Source: Amblyornis subalaris (Eukaryota > Chordata > Aves > Passeriformes > Ptilonorhynchidae). Taken from it: a stretch of DNA of 64,000 nt. Shown in pieces: positions 51,501-64,000 of the stretch (the stretch's first letter is position 1; each line of letters starts with the position of its first letter). A program made the position numbers and the translations under genes. Under the pieces are notes generated by a model. It ran no database searches, was not told the DNA's origin, and saw only the letters and a list, made by a program, of their open reading frames with translations. The stretch covers positions 2,852,001-2,916,000 of the forward strand of contig JACAXG010000060.1 in the NCBI GenBank assembly GCA_018881555.1, read 5' to 3'.

Positions 51501-53785
51501 TATGTACATAGTGTACTTGGAATTTAAATGAAGGCTTTCTGCTGCAGCAGAAAGGAAACTTGTTATGAAGGGGAAACGGATACTCTATATAAAGCAAAAA
51601 TTTCTTCTTGCCCATCCGGAGACTAGGTCGCTTTTCTTTAGGTTCCTTAGAGAGCTCCTGTACAAAGACAGCACTTCTTTCAGTTCAGATATCCATTTTG
51701 GGACTGTTGTGAGTAGGTGGGTTAGTGAATTCTTCAGTAGGACACTCGTGGGGCTCCCTGGCTCTTGCGCTGCTGTATTTTGTTACTTTTCAGTAGGGGA
51801 GGGACCGCAGACAATGCAAGGACTGTACAAGTGTTTTTTGGAAATAAACATACTCAGATTATATCAATTCAAGTTCTTTATTCATTGACATGTTTTTTAC
51901 ACTGCACGAAGAAAATAATATTTTGAAAGCAGTATTTTCAGTGAACAGTGGAGTTATTTGACTTTGCATCTACTACTGAGTGGAATACTTAAAATTTTTT
52001 GACAGCCTTTTTGTCTTCTCCATTTGTGACTTAGACCCTTCAGAAGGAGGACTAATGCTAGGCTTTGAGGCCTTCTGGAAAAGTCATTTGGTGCTGATTA
52101 AATCCTTGTAAACTCCTTCGAGTTTCTGAAGATTGTTGGTTAATGATGGGTGGTCAGGCATATTTCCAGTGCAGGCTCATGCCAGAATTAGCTGGTAAGT
52201 GGCAGTCATAAGCTTCAGGTCAAAAACAAATCCACTCGCTGTTCCAGAGCAGTGTCTGTCAAAAACAGAGTAATGCTTTTATGCACGTAACAGCTGCTTA
52301 CACTTGAAGACTTTCTTGTTCTTTGGTATTTAGCTTAAAACTGCTCGAGAGTATTTTTGTTAGCGTACGGTGTTATAAATAGGAACCGGGTAGAAATGTG
52401 CGTGCCTGCACGTCTGTGTGGAGCTTGTGTGTGGAGGTAGGGTGGTTATCAATATGCTGTGTGCATAGTGCTCTGACAAAGGGATGCAGTCCNTACCTAT
52501 AGGGTAATTAATGGGGTCTAAAGAAAAGTTTATTTAATACCTAAGGATTAATTTTACACATTACACGTTTTACACATTCTACGCATTAGTTTAGGGTCAG
52601 CTTAGAGCACGTAGTTTGACCATGACTGTAGAAATTATGTACAACTTTGAGGAGATGCTGCTATGTCACCNCAGTGTGCTGCTGTGAGAGCAGAGCCTGA
52701 GACTGCGTTGCCTTGTTTCAGCAAAAACAAACGTTGTGTTAAAATGATACAAAGGTGAACATAGTGAGGGAGTTCAGGAAGCTGTTTTTCCTTTTGGTCC
52801 TAACAGGGTGGAGGAATTGTTGCATTGACTGTAGAGTTATAAAATGCAATAAGGCTGAAGNCTTTAGGGGTTGATATATATTTGCTTGGTTTGGGTTTTT
52901 TTTCTGGATTTTGTTTGTTTGTTTTGTTTGATTTTTCATTTTGTATGAAGATATTTTAAATCTGTTTACAGGAAGAGCTTGTATTATCAGTTCACATCAC
53001 TTTGTTCTCTTGATGGCTTGAAATTCTTGGTGAGGTGACAGAGGCTGTAGGATTCTCTGCTGGGCATAGTCTTACTGTGGTTTGCTAACCTTCTGGTTGT
53101 GCCAGGGTCTGTTATCTTCCTGCTTGAGTAAGTCAGAACGCTACAGATANATAGTTACAACAGTCCTGAAGTTTCAAGTCAAATGAAACAAAAAAGTTAC
53201 AATAATAGTTTAGCCTGACTGTTGTGGTAATGTGGAATTTAAGNTCCTATAGATTAAAATCTTGGCCCATAATAACTTTGAGGTGGAAATCCTCATATGT
53301 TTAAGTTCTCTGTGCTGTGAAAAAGTCCGGGGATGCAATATGTGTAAGGTTTCCAAAGCAGTTTATAGTTGGTTAATAACGTATCTTTCTTACTGCTGCT
53401 CTCTGTCCTGTTCAAGCATCTGTTCAAACAGCTAAACCTTGCCGTGGATGCCAAGATCCCTCAACAGCTTCTGCTGTATTTGAACAGTGTGTGGTCTGTT
53501 CTCTGCTGAAGGCATTGGGCCCTTCCAGTTTCAGTGGTTGCTGCATTGTTGTTCAGGCAGCTGGCATGCAGCCTTACTGCTGTGAGAAAGGAAACTGTGG
53601 CCAGTTGATAAGGGCATCTTAAACTGACTCCTTTTCAGCTGGCATGCTGGATGATGCCCANTGAAATAGATGCTGGCTCAATTGTCCCTCTGTTTAGCTT
53701 AACCTTATTTGTGTGTGCTTTAGCCCCTCTGTGACAGCATATCAGCCGGTCACGAGCACTGTTCACAGTGGTGGACTTGCTCTTT

Positions 53786-54162
53786 CAGGTCATACAGGGA
53801 GNGGCTGAGAGAACTGGGGCTATTCATGCTGCAGAGGAGAAGGTGTGAAGGGACCATACCAGTGTGTACAGATACAGGATGGAAGGAGTGAAGAAGAGGG
53901 AGCCAGACTCTTTTCAGCAGTGCTCGGTGAGGAGGCAGTGGGTACACTGAGATGCAAGGTATTTATTTAAATGTAAGAGATGCTTTTTCCACTGTGATCA
54001 AACCAAGAAGCAGGTTGCCACAGAGACCNTGTAGTCTCTGTTTTTTGAGATACTCAAAATCTGATCACTGGTCACCCAACCTGCTTTGGGTGACCCACCT
54101 CTGAGCAGTGGGCTGGACCACATGATCTCCAGAGGTACCTGCCAACCTCAGCCCTCCCATGG
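53786..54162 (+). repeat. CR1 LINE 3' fragment in EGLN1 intron 1
   Basis: CR1 landmarks occur in order: 'ggctgagagaactggggcta', 'ggagccagactcttttcagc', 'aagcaggttgccacagagac', 'cctgctttgggtgacccacc' and 'ggaccacatgatctccagag'. The copy is diverged, with two ambiguous bases. Confidence 0.9.
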
Positions 54163-57100
54163 AAAAAAAATACTGTAGTTTGAAATTGAGGAGGTGCAAA
54201 ACAAGCCAATTTNTGCAATCTGTTAAAACATTTTTTCCAGCAATGGCACTGTCAGTATAAGTCCTGCTTATTGCATCTCTGAATGAAGTTACCGGAAGTC
54301 TGTCTTCCTACTACTGGTCATTTGCTCCCTGAAAGATCATTGTGGTCGAATATGCCAGTAATGTAATTGTTTGAAATATTCCTGCCTTGGATCCCTTTTG
54401 GTCATCCAGGTGGTCACTTTTACTAAGTCTGTGCTGCTGCCTCTTTCCTGTTTTCTCCCAAGTTGCCTGTTTTTCTGTTCATATGTGCATATGCTCATAG
54501 CACAGTCCTTTCCTAGCATAGCTTGCTGATACAAAGCATGTGTACATTTCACAAGGCTCATTTAAGCAAATGTTTAAGAAGTGAAAATCAATTACCTGTA
54601 GGGGATTCATACTTTCTCTCCAAAGTTATTTTAAAGTTATATGTGGTTTTAGGACCACTTTTGTACTGAGAGGGCATAATACTAGACAGACAGAAAAATG
54701 AAATATGCTGTTTCAAAGCCACAAACTACCAAAAAGTGCTTTACTTTAATATTTCACGTATTTTTACTTTATTTATAAAGTAAATTTGTAACAAACATCT
54801 GGACAATATTATTTTTGGTATGTTTCAGTTTTATTTTGCTTAAGAAAAATGCCACCCACATGGTATTAAAAAAATTACAGATAAGTGTGAGGAGGGAACC
54901 TTTGAACTGGTAAGAATCAGGCTTATGTATTTTGCCAGGCTGTTGAATAAATCAAAAACCTGCAGCTCTCAAGTTACAATCCTCATCTCTTCCATCTATC
55001 TTCTAGTCATTTCCTTTCATCTATATTCCCCACACAAACTTGCTGTTCCTGCTCGCTTCCATCCTGCCTGTGGTCCCCTGGGGACTTTGTTCTGCAGTGG
55101 TGTGTTCCTTTCCTGTTGAGGGAGAGGAGAAAGGAGAAAGAGCAGGTGCTAAGAGAGGCCGGCTGCCCCAGCAGGGGTGCAGAGGGTGAGGCTTCCCTCA
55201 GTTGCTGCTCTCTGCCAGGTACAGCAGTTGCAGGCACCTTGTCAATGGGCTGTCCTCTACGAGGACTGCCTCAGAAAGATAAGAGCCATGTGCCTCTCTG
55301 GAGATGCCAGTTTGACCATCCGTACCATATATCTAGTGGTAAATTGAAGCCAGGTGGAGTTGTGCTCATCTAAGTGACCTTCTCTATGAACTAGATGCTA
55401 GGCCATCCCTGAATTGTAGGTTAAAGCTATGTGTTTTTGAGGACTGTCCAGTCTTACTGTAAAAAATGCCTGAAATTTAAAACCATTTGTTCTTATTGTT
55501 CAGATGCTGAAGACCCACTCTGCTCAAAGCTTACACTTTTTGCACTCTGGCTAATTTGGTTTAGGTTCTAGCAGACTGCCTTCTCATGTTTGCTCTGTGG
55601 GAGTTTTCCTTATCAAATGTCTGGTTTGCATGAGTATTTGTTGTCTATGTTTATACCATTATGTATTTGTTGTAAATAATCAATCATTAGTGTGTATGTA
55701 AAGCTTCAAAGTATACATAAAATGGTGCTCTTATATACCATCTACCTCTGGCAATGCAGGAGCTCTGAGCCAGAGGTTGTATCTTGACCACTGCTCGTAA
55801 TACGTGCAGATGGATGGACACATTTACCATTAATTTATGTAATCTTGTTTTAAAAGCCATTTGTACTTTTGGCCTCTGCAACATCCTGTAACAGCTAGTC
55901 CTGCAGTTTGATTAGATGGAAAAGGAACTTCCTTTTGTTTAAAACCTACTGATGGCAATTTCAGTGTCTCCTAGACTGTATTATGAAAACTCACTTCCCT
56001 GTAGTTTTACTTGTCATGTTTTTTTAAAAAGTCTGGCATTTGCTTCCCTGCATTTTTTCAGCTGATATGCTTTCCCTCCTAAACTGAAGAATTGTAGTCC
56101 TTTTAGTGTTTATCCAATGGGTACTGTTCATGATTCTAGTCATTCCTGCTGCACTTCTGTGCAACTTTACTGGTTCTGCTAATTAAAGTAAGGCAAGCAG
56201 AAGTACAGTATTTAATGTACAAGTATATCCTGATTTTATATGCTGGCATAGTGATGTATTCTGTGTTGCCTTTTCTTGCTTACTGGTTTATGACACTTTA
56301 GTTGCCTCCTCTGCTGCAGTGAGATGAAGTTCTTGGGAGAACAGCCTGTATTTACTACATTTTTTTCTAAAGTGATGCTATCCAATTTAGAAGATATCAC
56401 TGTATAAGGAAGCTTTTTTTTCCCCCAAGGGGTATTTCTTTGCACTTACTCTGTCCTGAATTTCACCTCCCGTTTTGTTGTCCAGGCACTTGTTATCATT
56501 TTACACCCTTCTGTGTGCCTTTCTGCAGCCAGGGCTAGGATGGACTATGCAGCATATTTAGGTATTGCAGGTAAACACTGTCACTCTGCTCCTTCACCCC
56601 TTTTTCCCAGGTCACATGGGAGCAGTGCAGGTCCTCTGGGCATTCTNCTGGTAACATCTCATTTTTCACTGAAAGGAGGTTAGTTTGCTGTAGTGAAATT
56701 GCAACTGGCATTTACTGTTTTACTGTTCTTGGCTTTGCCTGTTCTGTTACTTTGAAATGCCTTGAAAATGAGATCCATGGTTAAAATGCTTTATATTTAA
56801 AAATGTCTAATGTTTGCATTAAAATTACTGGGTTGAGTAAATTTTTATTATATCTCAACTATAGCTTGGACAAAATGACATGTAGTGAGTCCCGAAGGCC
56901 TCCTAACACCTGGCACAGACTCAAGAACAACACAGGAGTTCCTATACTGGAGTCCTGACTTTGTCATTTTCCTTAGTGAAAATAGAAAATGGGAGTTGTC
57001 TCTCTCATGAGCCAAGGCTATGCCAAAATTATATTGTAAGAGGTAATAAGATAAACATACATCATTTTTACCTGTTTAGTCCTATAGCTTTATAAAGAGC

Positions 57101-60100
57101 TTTGTGAAAATGGAAAATAATATTCCACTGCAGGACAAGAAATGTAGATGAAGGTACTATCAACTAGCTTTATTTTCGGTTTAGTCTTCTCACATAGCAA
57201 CTTGAATTTTGCAGATTTCTGGCTTTCACTGTGTCTTTTACTCTTTCTACAGTCACATCCTGCTACTTTGAAGGAACACACCCACTGAAAGACAAAGCTA
57301 CTAATAAATGATCCTTCCTCACCACTGAGACTTCAGCTTCTNCAATCCAACTTAGAATAGCTTCATATTAAAACCCCAGAGAAAACTTGCCTTTGAAGAG
57401 CGAAAATTCCAATGCACTCACCCCTTGCCTTCCCCCGGCCCCTCCCTGCTTTCTAGAATTCTTCGGGGGCTCAGTGGGGAAGAGAATTTGCCAGTGATGG
57501 GAAGATGGAGTCCCTTCGAGACTTTTTTCCTTTGAAAAATCTGTTACACTTTTTTTCATCATCTAGCCTTCATTTTCAGGGAAGGGTTATCTTGGTTTGG
57601 GAACCCTTAATTAAGGGTTGCCTTTACAGAGGAAGTGAATTCTTGTTTTCTGGATTAACTCTCAGTTGTCTTCATGGTAGCTGTATAGCATTGCTTGCAT
57701 TGATCCTGGGAATAAAATATATTGGTCTTTTTGCTGATTTGTGTGTGTGCCAAATGGGGGCAAAGTTGATAGATGGGCTTGAGGGCAGATCTGCCATTCA
57801 GAGAGGTAGGTAGCTTTGTGCAAGGCCACTCCATGTGACCATTTTATCTGGAGTACAGGTGATGTGAGCAGCCTTCTGCATGCAGTGGGTGGATATGAGC
57901 ACAGTGCTGTGCTGTGTGTGGGGCATCAGCTTTTTCCTTTGGTTGCAGTTCCGTGTGCTGAGAGTAACCTCTGATGTCCAAGATGTTTTGTGGTGCGGTT
58001 CATTAAGGGGCCGGAAGACACCCAAAAGCAATTACAGCTGAGGCCTGCTGAGTATCTCCCTCGTTAGTGCTTGCAGCTTGATTGCATAGGGTTAGTGGCA
58101 GGGCAGTTGCGATTCAAACCCGTGCNGTGGAACTTGGTTCCTTCTGTACTGCAGCACATGGTTGGCAAGTGCATCCACTGTCCACAGGTCCTTGCCCACT
58201 CCTCCTCTTCCTCTCTGTTCTTCCCTACAGCCTTTCTCTGGCTTCAGAATCAGCCTTCCTCTCCTTGGTTGCCCATCTCAGAACAGGTGTGACTTTGAGA
58301 GCATACGAAATTAGTTTGGGGATCTGTAGTGTCTTTACTATGAAGATACAGGGCCATCTACTACACACAATAGAAATAAGTAAATCAGTTGGCTGCCCAC
58401 AGATCATTTCTTGAAATGCAGTCTCCTATTTAGAAACTGCTATCCAGTGTTAGTGTGCAGTACTAGATACATGTTTTAGAAGATCTGCTGTTTATTTTCA
58501 GTAACTATGTAGAAATTTCATTTAAAAATATGGTCTCTACCTAAAAGACATATTTCTGCCAATCATGAAATCTGAAATGATTGCTTGCTGACTTGAATGG
58601 GAAGCTGATTGTACAGAAATCTGGAATCTAGGACTTTTAGAATTGATTGCTGTTCCACTTGTTCCTTAGTTCTCGTGATACTCAGCACCTTCACCCCTTC
58701 CAGTAATGCAGACTTTTGTTAGTGTTGCCATTCCTTCTGGTATCTACTTCTTTCTCCATCTTCTTTTTGTTCACTGTACATTGTCTGTCCATCAGTAATT
58801 GTCACTGCTGTTGCTTGAGTTGATGATGAGGCAAACACTTTGCTATCAACTCTGCTCTTGCCTTTTTTTTCACTTTTTTTTTTACTTGGCACAACATTAA
58901 GCTGGGAACAGGCTTTACTTAAGCTCTGCAGATCTTGCATGTAAGTTGCATAAATGCATCCTGTGGAACAGTCTTCTTGGTCTCACATGANACCTCTGAT
59001 CTAGGCTACTATTGCTAATCCATGCAATCTCTCTCCGGTGACTACAGTAGATTGCAAAGTCCTAACTGTCCTTTAGTTTACCACAAAAGTTTCTGCTGAT
59101 TGGATTTTTAGGAACATACAGATGAACCTTTTTGCAGAAACACGAAAGAATGAAGTGTGCACATCCTGTCTTGAAATCCATTATGTCTAGGTGAGGTGTG
59201 TAACAGTGTAATTCTCTTTTTTACTAAACACAGTGCTTTTAAGAAGGTTTGAAAGTATGTAAGTGCTGCCTGCTTGCTAACACAGCTGGTGTTGAGATTT
59301 CTGACTTTCTGTGGGAGCATTTGAGGGGAGAGGTCCTGGTTCTGTGCTCTTTGGAATGCCTTGAAAGATGGGGAAAAAAGTCTCAGTGGCAAGTTGTTTT
59401 CAGAGAGGCGTTCTTGTTCCTGTCAGGTTGTGTACATTCTGGCTTTTCTGCTCACATCATCACTTTGTGTGGAGTTTGGATTCCTTCACCTTCTGAATTT
59501 TAGAGTGGGAAATTCAGAGTTTGAGGTTAGCTTGTGACTTCTAACCACAATACTTGTTGAGTTATAGACAGTCATAACCATGTTGATTGGCAGGAGCCTT
59601 GTCACTTAGCATTAACAGGCTTTTTAGTTGTTCACAGAAAAGGACCAATCTGTGGAGAAGCCTAATTGCCTTTTAGGAAGGGCGAATAATTTGATGTATA
59701 TATAAAACATTATTTTTGTTATTGAAATAGTGGTAAAGAGGAAAATAGGTAACTTTTTTTTATTGGATTGGTTTTTTCGTAGCAGTTTCCTAATGCCAGG
59801 TATAACCAGCCTTTGAACAAACCAGATGGGTCCATGTTAACCAATTAAGAGTTGGTAATGCAGCATGTTTTATTTTTCCCAAGGCATGAGAGTGATGTGT
59901 TTTTCCATCATGCTGGTCTCTTGGGCCAATGGTGGTGATCGATGAGGAAACTGGGAAAAAGTGCTGAAGCAGCACCAAGGAGCTCTGCAGGAGGTCCTAA
60001 CCTAGAGATGATCTTGTTGCTGCTGTGAGCATAAACTCACTGTATGATCAGTTGAATTGGAGTTTCAGAAGACTGAGGCTTTTGTATCGGCCAGGCGAGC

Positions 60101-61606
60101 ATGAGCAGTTTCCTCGGGTGTTTTTTGCTCCCTGGAGTCAGTGTTGGGTACATTCAGATCTTTCTCGTGCTCACATGGCCACATACTCCTAGAGCAAATA
60201 CGTTGCATTCCTGAGCCACCCTCCTCCAGGAGTTCCACTGAGCCAGTGCAGCCTCCCTGTTGCAGCAGAAGCCTCCTTAACCTGAAATGACATGGCTGGC
60301 TCTGCTGGGACACACAGAGAAGGGGTGCATTTGAGAATCACTTTTCCGACTTGGCGTGCCAACGTCAGCAGTCCTGCTCCTGGTGTTTATGATCAGCCTG
60401 TAGCGCTGCGTAGCCTCAGCTGTTCCTCAAGGCTTTGCCCAAGGACTGGTGGGAACCCGAGACAGCTGGAATACCAGTAGATTTGTATAATGCCTGCTTG
60501 CATTTGAACTGGATATACTGGGAGATCTGGTTTAAACAAAAAAACCCCTAAGTGTTGTTTATGCCTGCTGGGAGACAGGCCCTATTACAGGGCTATGGTG
60601 AGATTGTAAAGGAAGGCTTGGATGAAAACAGTATATGTGTGAGAGCCTATAAAAGGTAGCATGGGCAGAGTCAGCATTTCTTGCATTTAAATTGTAGGTG
60701 GCTTGAAAGCATATTACAGGCTGTTCATTGCTATTTGGCTTCAAACCTTAGTCAGACTTCTGTGCAGTGTTAATATAAATTAAATCAGTGTCTATAAATA
60801 AATGTGTATGTACATTTCAGCACATAGTTATTTCTTTTTTTGTAATATTTAAATAATTTCAAAGAATTATCTGGACTCTAGTAGTAGGAATGAATGCTAC
60901 AGTATATGGTGTGAAGTTTGGAATTCTGTGGGCATGCTGAATCATGTATGTCCCCTTAAAAATAGCCTTGAAAACTGTTTTAAAATAGTTTTCCTCAGCA
61001 TACTGTTTATGACAGTGAATCTTTCTGTGGTTAAAATCTAGAGGCGGTACCTGAAGCCTAGACTTGGACACTTTAGCGGATGCAGTAAACTTAAGGAACT
61101 TGGAGTACACAAATACTTTCAAGTATCTGGCTAACCATAGCACTAAACATGCAATCCTGTTCCCATGCAGTTGCGCTACATTAACTTTTATATGAAGATA
61201 CCTTTCCTGCAACCTAAATTTTAGTTATGTGGTTATTTTGTTCCTTAAAAGAGAAACAAAATTGCAGTTTTAAGTACGAAATTAATCTCCCTCCTAGTAT
61301 TTAGCAAAATGATCGTGTACAGTTTCTTGTCTGCTATAGTAAAGAAATTCCAGGCTTCTCAGTGTGTATAGTTTTGAGGAGAGAATGGCAGAGACAAGTG
61401 ATATTCTTTAAATGGCAAATTTCTCAGTCATTTACTTTCACAGATAATACCGTAAGGTTTTGTTTAAAAAGAAAAACAAAAAACAACTGCCCCTTGCCCA
61501 CCCTTAATCCTTAGTGTTTCTTTCTTCCCAGCCTCTCCTTGTGTTAAGAAGTCCCCAGTCTTGATGTTTGGGCTAAATGTGCATGCTTTATTTTTAAGGT
61601 AGTGTA

Positions 61607-61668
61607 TCACAACATCATTAAAGTTGAAAAAGACCCCTTAAGGTTGAGTCCAATTGTTGTTGAAAGTT
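61607..61668 (-). repeat. Short CR1 3' remnant in EGLN1 intron 1
   Basis: The plus strand shows 'catcattaaagttgaaaaag' then 'accccttaaggttgagtcc', the complement of the CR1 3' terminus ('aaggttggaaaagacc..atcgagtcc'). No further CR1 body is recognisable. Confidence 0.6.
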
Positions 61669-64000
61669 TATCCAGTAGATCTCCCACAACTGAACAAATT
61701 CACTGATTGTATGTAATAATCTAAAAATAGGTGACCATGCTTTTTTATGTGTTGTGCATCAGTGTGCCTGCTGATGTCATGTGGTTGGATCTGGAAATCT
61801 GATGTGCACGAAGTGCTGTCAGAATGTATTTTAAGTGATGTAGCTGAATGAGACTTAAGTTCTTANTGGTTTCGTGCACTGTTGTAATTTACTTTAGTAT
61901 TGTGTTAGTCTTAAATATGTTGCTTCTCTGCCCTTTCTGAATGGGCAGTCATGAAACTAGGAAGTTGAGTAGTCTCATGCGAGAGCAGAAGGCTCTACCC
62001 CATCTTGGAGAAAAAATTCTCAAAGTACTTATTTTGTAAATGGTATTATTCATTTCAAAGCAATTATGGTGTGAAATTAAAAACAGACTCTTAAAATGTG
62101 TGTTGACTGACTTACTTCTCTGTTAAGTTTTTGTATAGCGCCAAAACAGTGAGTCATGAGTCTGGTTCTCTTGAAGGGATTGAGGAGTTAGCCATGGAGA
62201 CCTGCCAATTCTACAAACGTATTTAACATTATTCAACAGTTGTTCGAATCTGAAATGTATTGGTCAACGTATTTAATCATAATGTAGACAGATTTAGACT
62301 GGCACAAATCGAAGTATGCTTTAAACCCTTCCTAGCTGCAAAGTCAAGTGTTGTGTTTGCTCCTAGGCTTTTAAGAGAGAACTTTCTGCCTCTGGTGACA
62401 GTGCTTTTCATCTACTTTCTTTGGGAAGCCTCAATTAAATATATCTGAGGGGTTTTTTTGTTTGCTTGTTTTATGCTGTTGACCTTTTTTTTTTAAGTTT
62501 GCAATAGACTTTGATGTCAAAACTATCAGAATTTGTTATGTTGAATCTTAGGGGAGCTATTAATGCGTTGAAGCACTGACATATCTTGGATGTGCTCATA
62601 TAAATTTTTTTTTTTTAGGGAATGCAGGTGGTTTAGACTTGAAGACATTGTCTGAATTCAGAGATANGTTAGATAAACTTTACTCTTTTTTTTTAATACC
62701 TTATTTAAGCCAGTGCACAGCTCTTTGTGTACTTTTTTAGATTTGAACTCTTTTACTTTCCTGATAAGCAGCTAGATTAATTTAATGGAAACTAGGCCTT
62801 CATAGGATTGAAGAACTGCAGGTGTATTTGCAATGCTTTCATTGATTCAGTTCTAAAACAGCACCTTTTGGCTAAACTGGCACAATTTTGAGAACAGGTA
62901 TCTCCCACCTAACTTGGCTAGCAGCCTGGAAAATGCCACTGTGTTAACTCTTATGGAAGATACAATCTTTCTTTTTCCTTGCAGTTTGTAAGCTGACTCG
63001 GCCTTCTCTATGCCTTTGGAGATTTGAGACTTGCAGCTTTACAAGCTCAGGTACAGGAGAGCAGAAAAGCGCATTAATGTTTAAACATTTTTATCTCAGT
63101 TTAGTAGCAGTGAGGGCTGCAGAACTTCAGCTGGGAGCTGGGAAGTGCGTTTTAGGTCTTCCTGTTATGTCTGTCTGTAGCACTGGTTTCAGTTGCTCAT
63201 GGGTTCATCTTTTGAGATGTGTTTCTCCAGTTGCCTTGCTCTCCTCGGGGCTCAGTCACAGCCTCTGTGCAGGGAACATGCCTTCTTCTGTCCCCATGTT
63301 GAGAATCAAAACCATCTCCCCCTGGTTAATGCCTCTTGTTTGATAGTTTCATAAGAGCTTCTCTATCCTATTTTTTGTTTGTTAGATGTGTTCATCAAAG
63401 TGTAAGTATATCCCACGTGCACAGTCATTTCCTGAATATCAGGCTTAAGCAACTGCAGTTCTGGGTTTTTTCCTGAGCCATGTGTAAGAACTGATGAATC
63501 ATTTAGACTTGTATGCACATTTCTTCAACAATTCAAGAGCTGAACAGCACTTCTTGGAGCCTGTGCACATGCATGGATTAAAGGACTGATACTTGGAAAT
63601 GAACTTNGTGTGGTCCCCCTGTTGAGCGCAATTAGAATTGAGTGGTAAAGGGAGAGTACCAAACTTTATGTTGCTACATACAGTGAAAAATACCTGAGCT
63701 CGTTTTTGCTGAGTGGCACCGTGGTTACACTGCAGGTGTTTGAGTCCAAACTTTATGTGGCTCTTCTGGCCCTCGAGAGCTGGGCTGTGTGGCCACTGAA
63801 CCAGCATGAAAATTGCTGCCTTCTGGCTCACTTCAGTTTATTAGGATATTTGAAGTGAATGTTGNGAGCAGGTAAATGTAATGTAAAAACAAAGACAGGA
63901 ATAAAGCCATAACCTGAAGAGGAGTTGAAGAGCTTGCGCTTGAACTGCTGGGTTGGCAAAGCATCTGATTGGCAAGGTGGGAATATGTTGTGCCAAACTT

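Noticed and set aside
58108..58130. Sequence on the minus strand resembling a tRNA T-loop (GGTTTGAATC)
   Set aside because: No matching acceptor, D or anticodon stems can be built around it.

Overview
This is a vertebrate nuclear genome window, almost certainly from a bird. The only interspersed repeats I can recognise are CR1 LINE fragments with their typical 3' tails (ATTCTATGATTCTATG-like), there are no Alu/L1/B1-type mammalian repeats, and two GC-rich promoters sit in AT-rich, intron-rich DNA. I cannot name the species. About ninety isolated single N bases are scattered evenly, which looks like ambiguity codes collapsed to N.

Two protein-coding genes are supported, arranged head to head. 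The minus-strand gene is TSNAX (translin-associated factor X, the TRAX subunit of the C3PO ribonuclease). Coding exons 1-4 lie at 12115-12100, 9962-9855, 5675-5561 and 3906-3776, all with GT/AG junctions and consistent phase; the remaining exons lie beyond the left edge. The plus-strand gene is EGLN1 (PHD2, the HIF prolyl hydroxylase). Its large first coding exon is at 43895-44806 and ends in a GTGAGT donor; everything from there to the right edge appears to be intron 1. The divergent TSNAX-EGLN1 order matches the mammalian arrangement.

Layout: 1-3775 TSNAX intron 4 with one CR1; 3776-12115 TSNAX exons and introns with three clear CR1 copies and a perfect 18-bp fold-back; about 11.93-12.56 kb the TSNAX CpG island, with a ZNF143-type element and an upstream ORF whose stop codon overlaps the TSNAX start; 12.66-13.04 kb a CR1 flanked by a 47-bp imperfect direct repeat; 13-42.8 kb intergenic DNA without a recognisable gene, including an old CR1-like element with relics of reverse transcriptase motifs at 22.1-22.9 kb; 42.9-45.07 kb the EGLN1 CpG island with a hypoxia-response-like element, short upstream ORFs and exon 1; 45.08-64 kb EGLN1 intron 1 with three CR1 copies.

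The two genes act in unrelated pathways (small-RNA and tRNA processing; oxygen sensing), so their neighbourhood is inherited synteny, not a functional operon. I did not find a convincing undescribed system. The most interesting signals are cis-regulatory: the ATGA-overlapping uORF of TSNAX, the HRE-like element of EGLN1, and unusual repeat structures.
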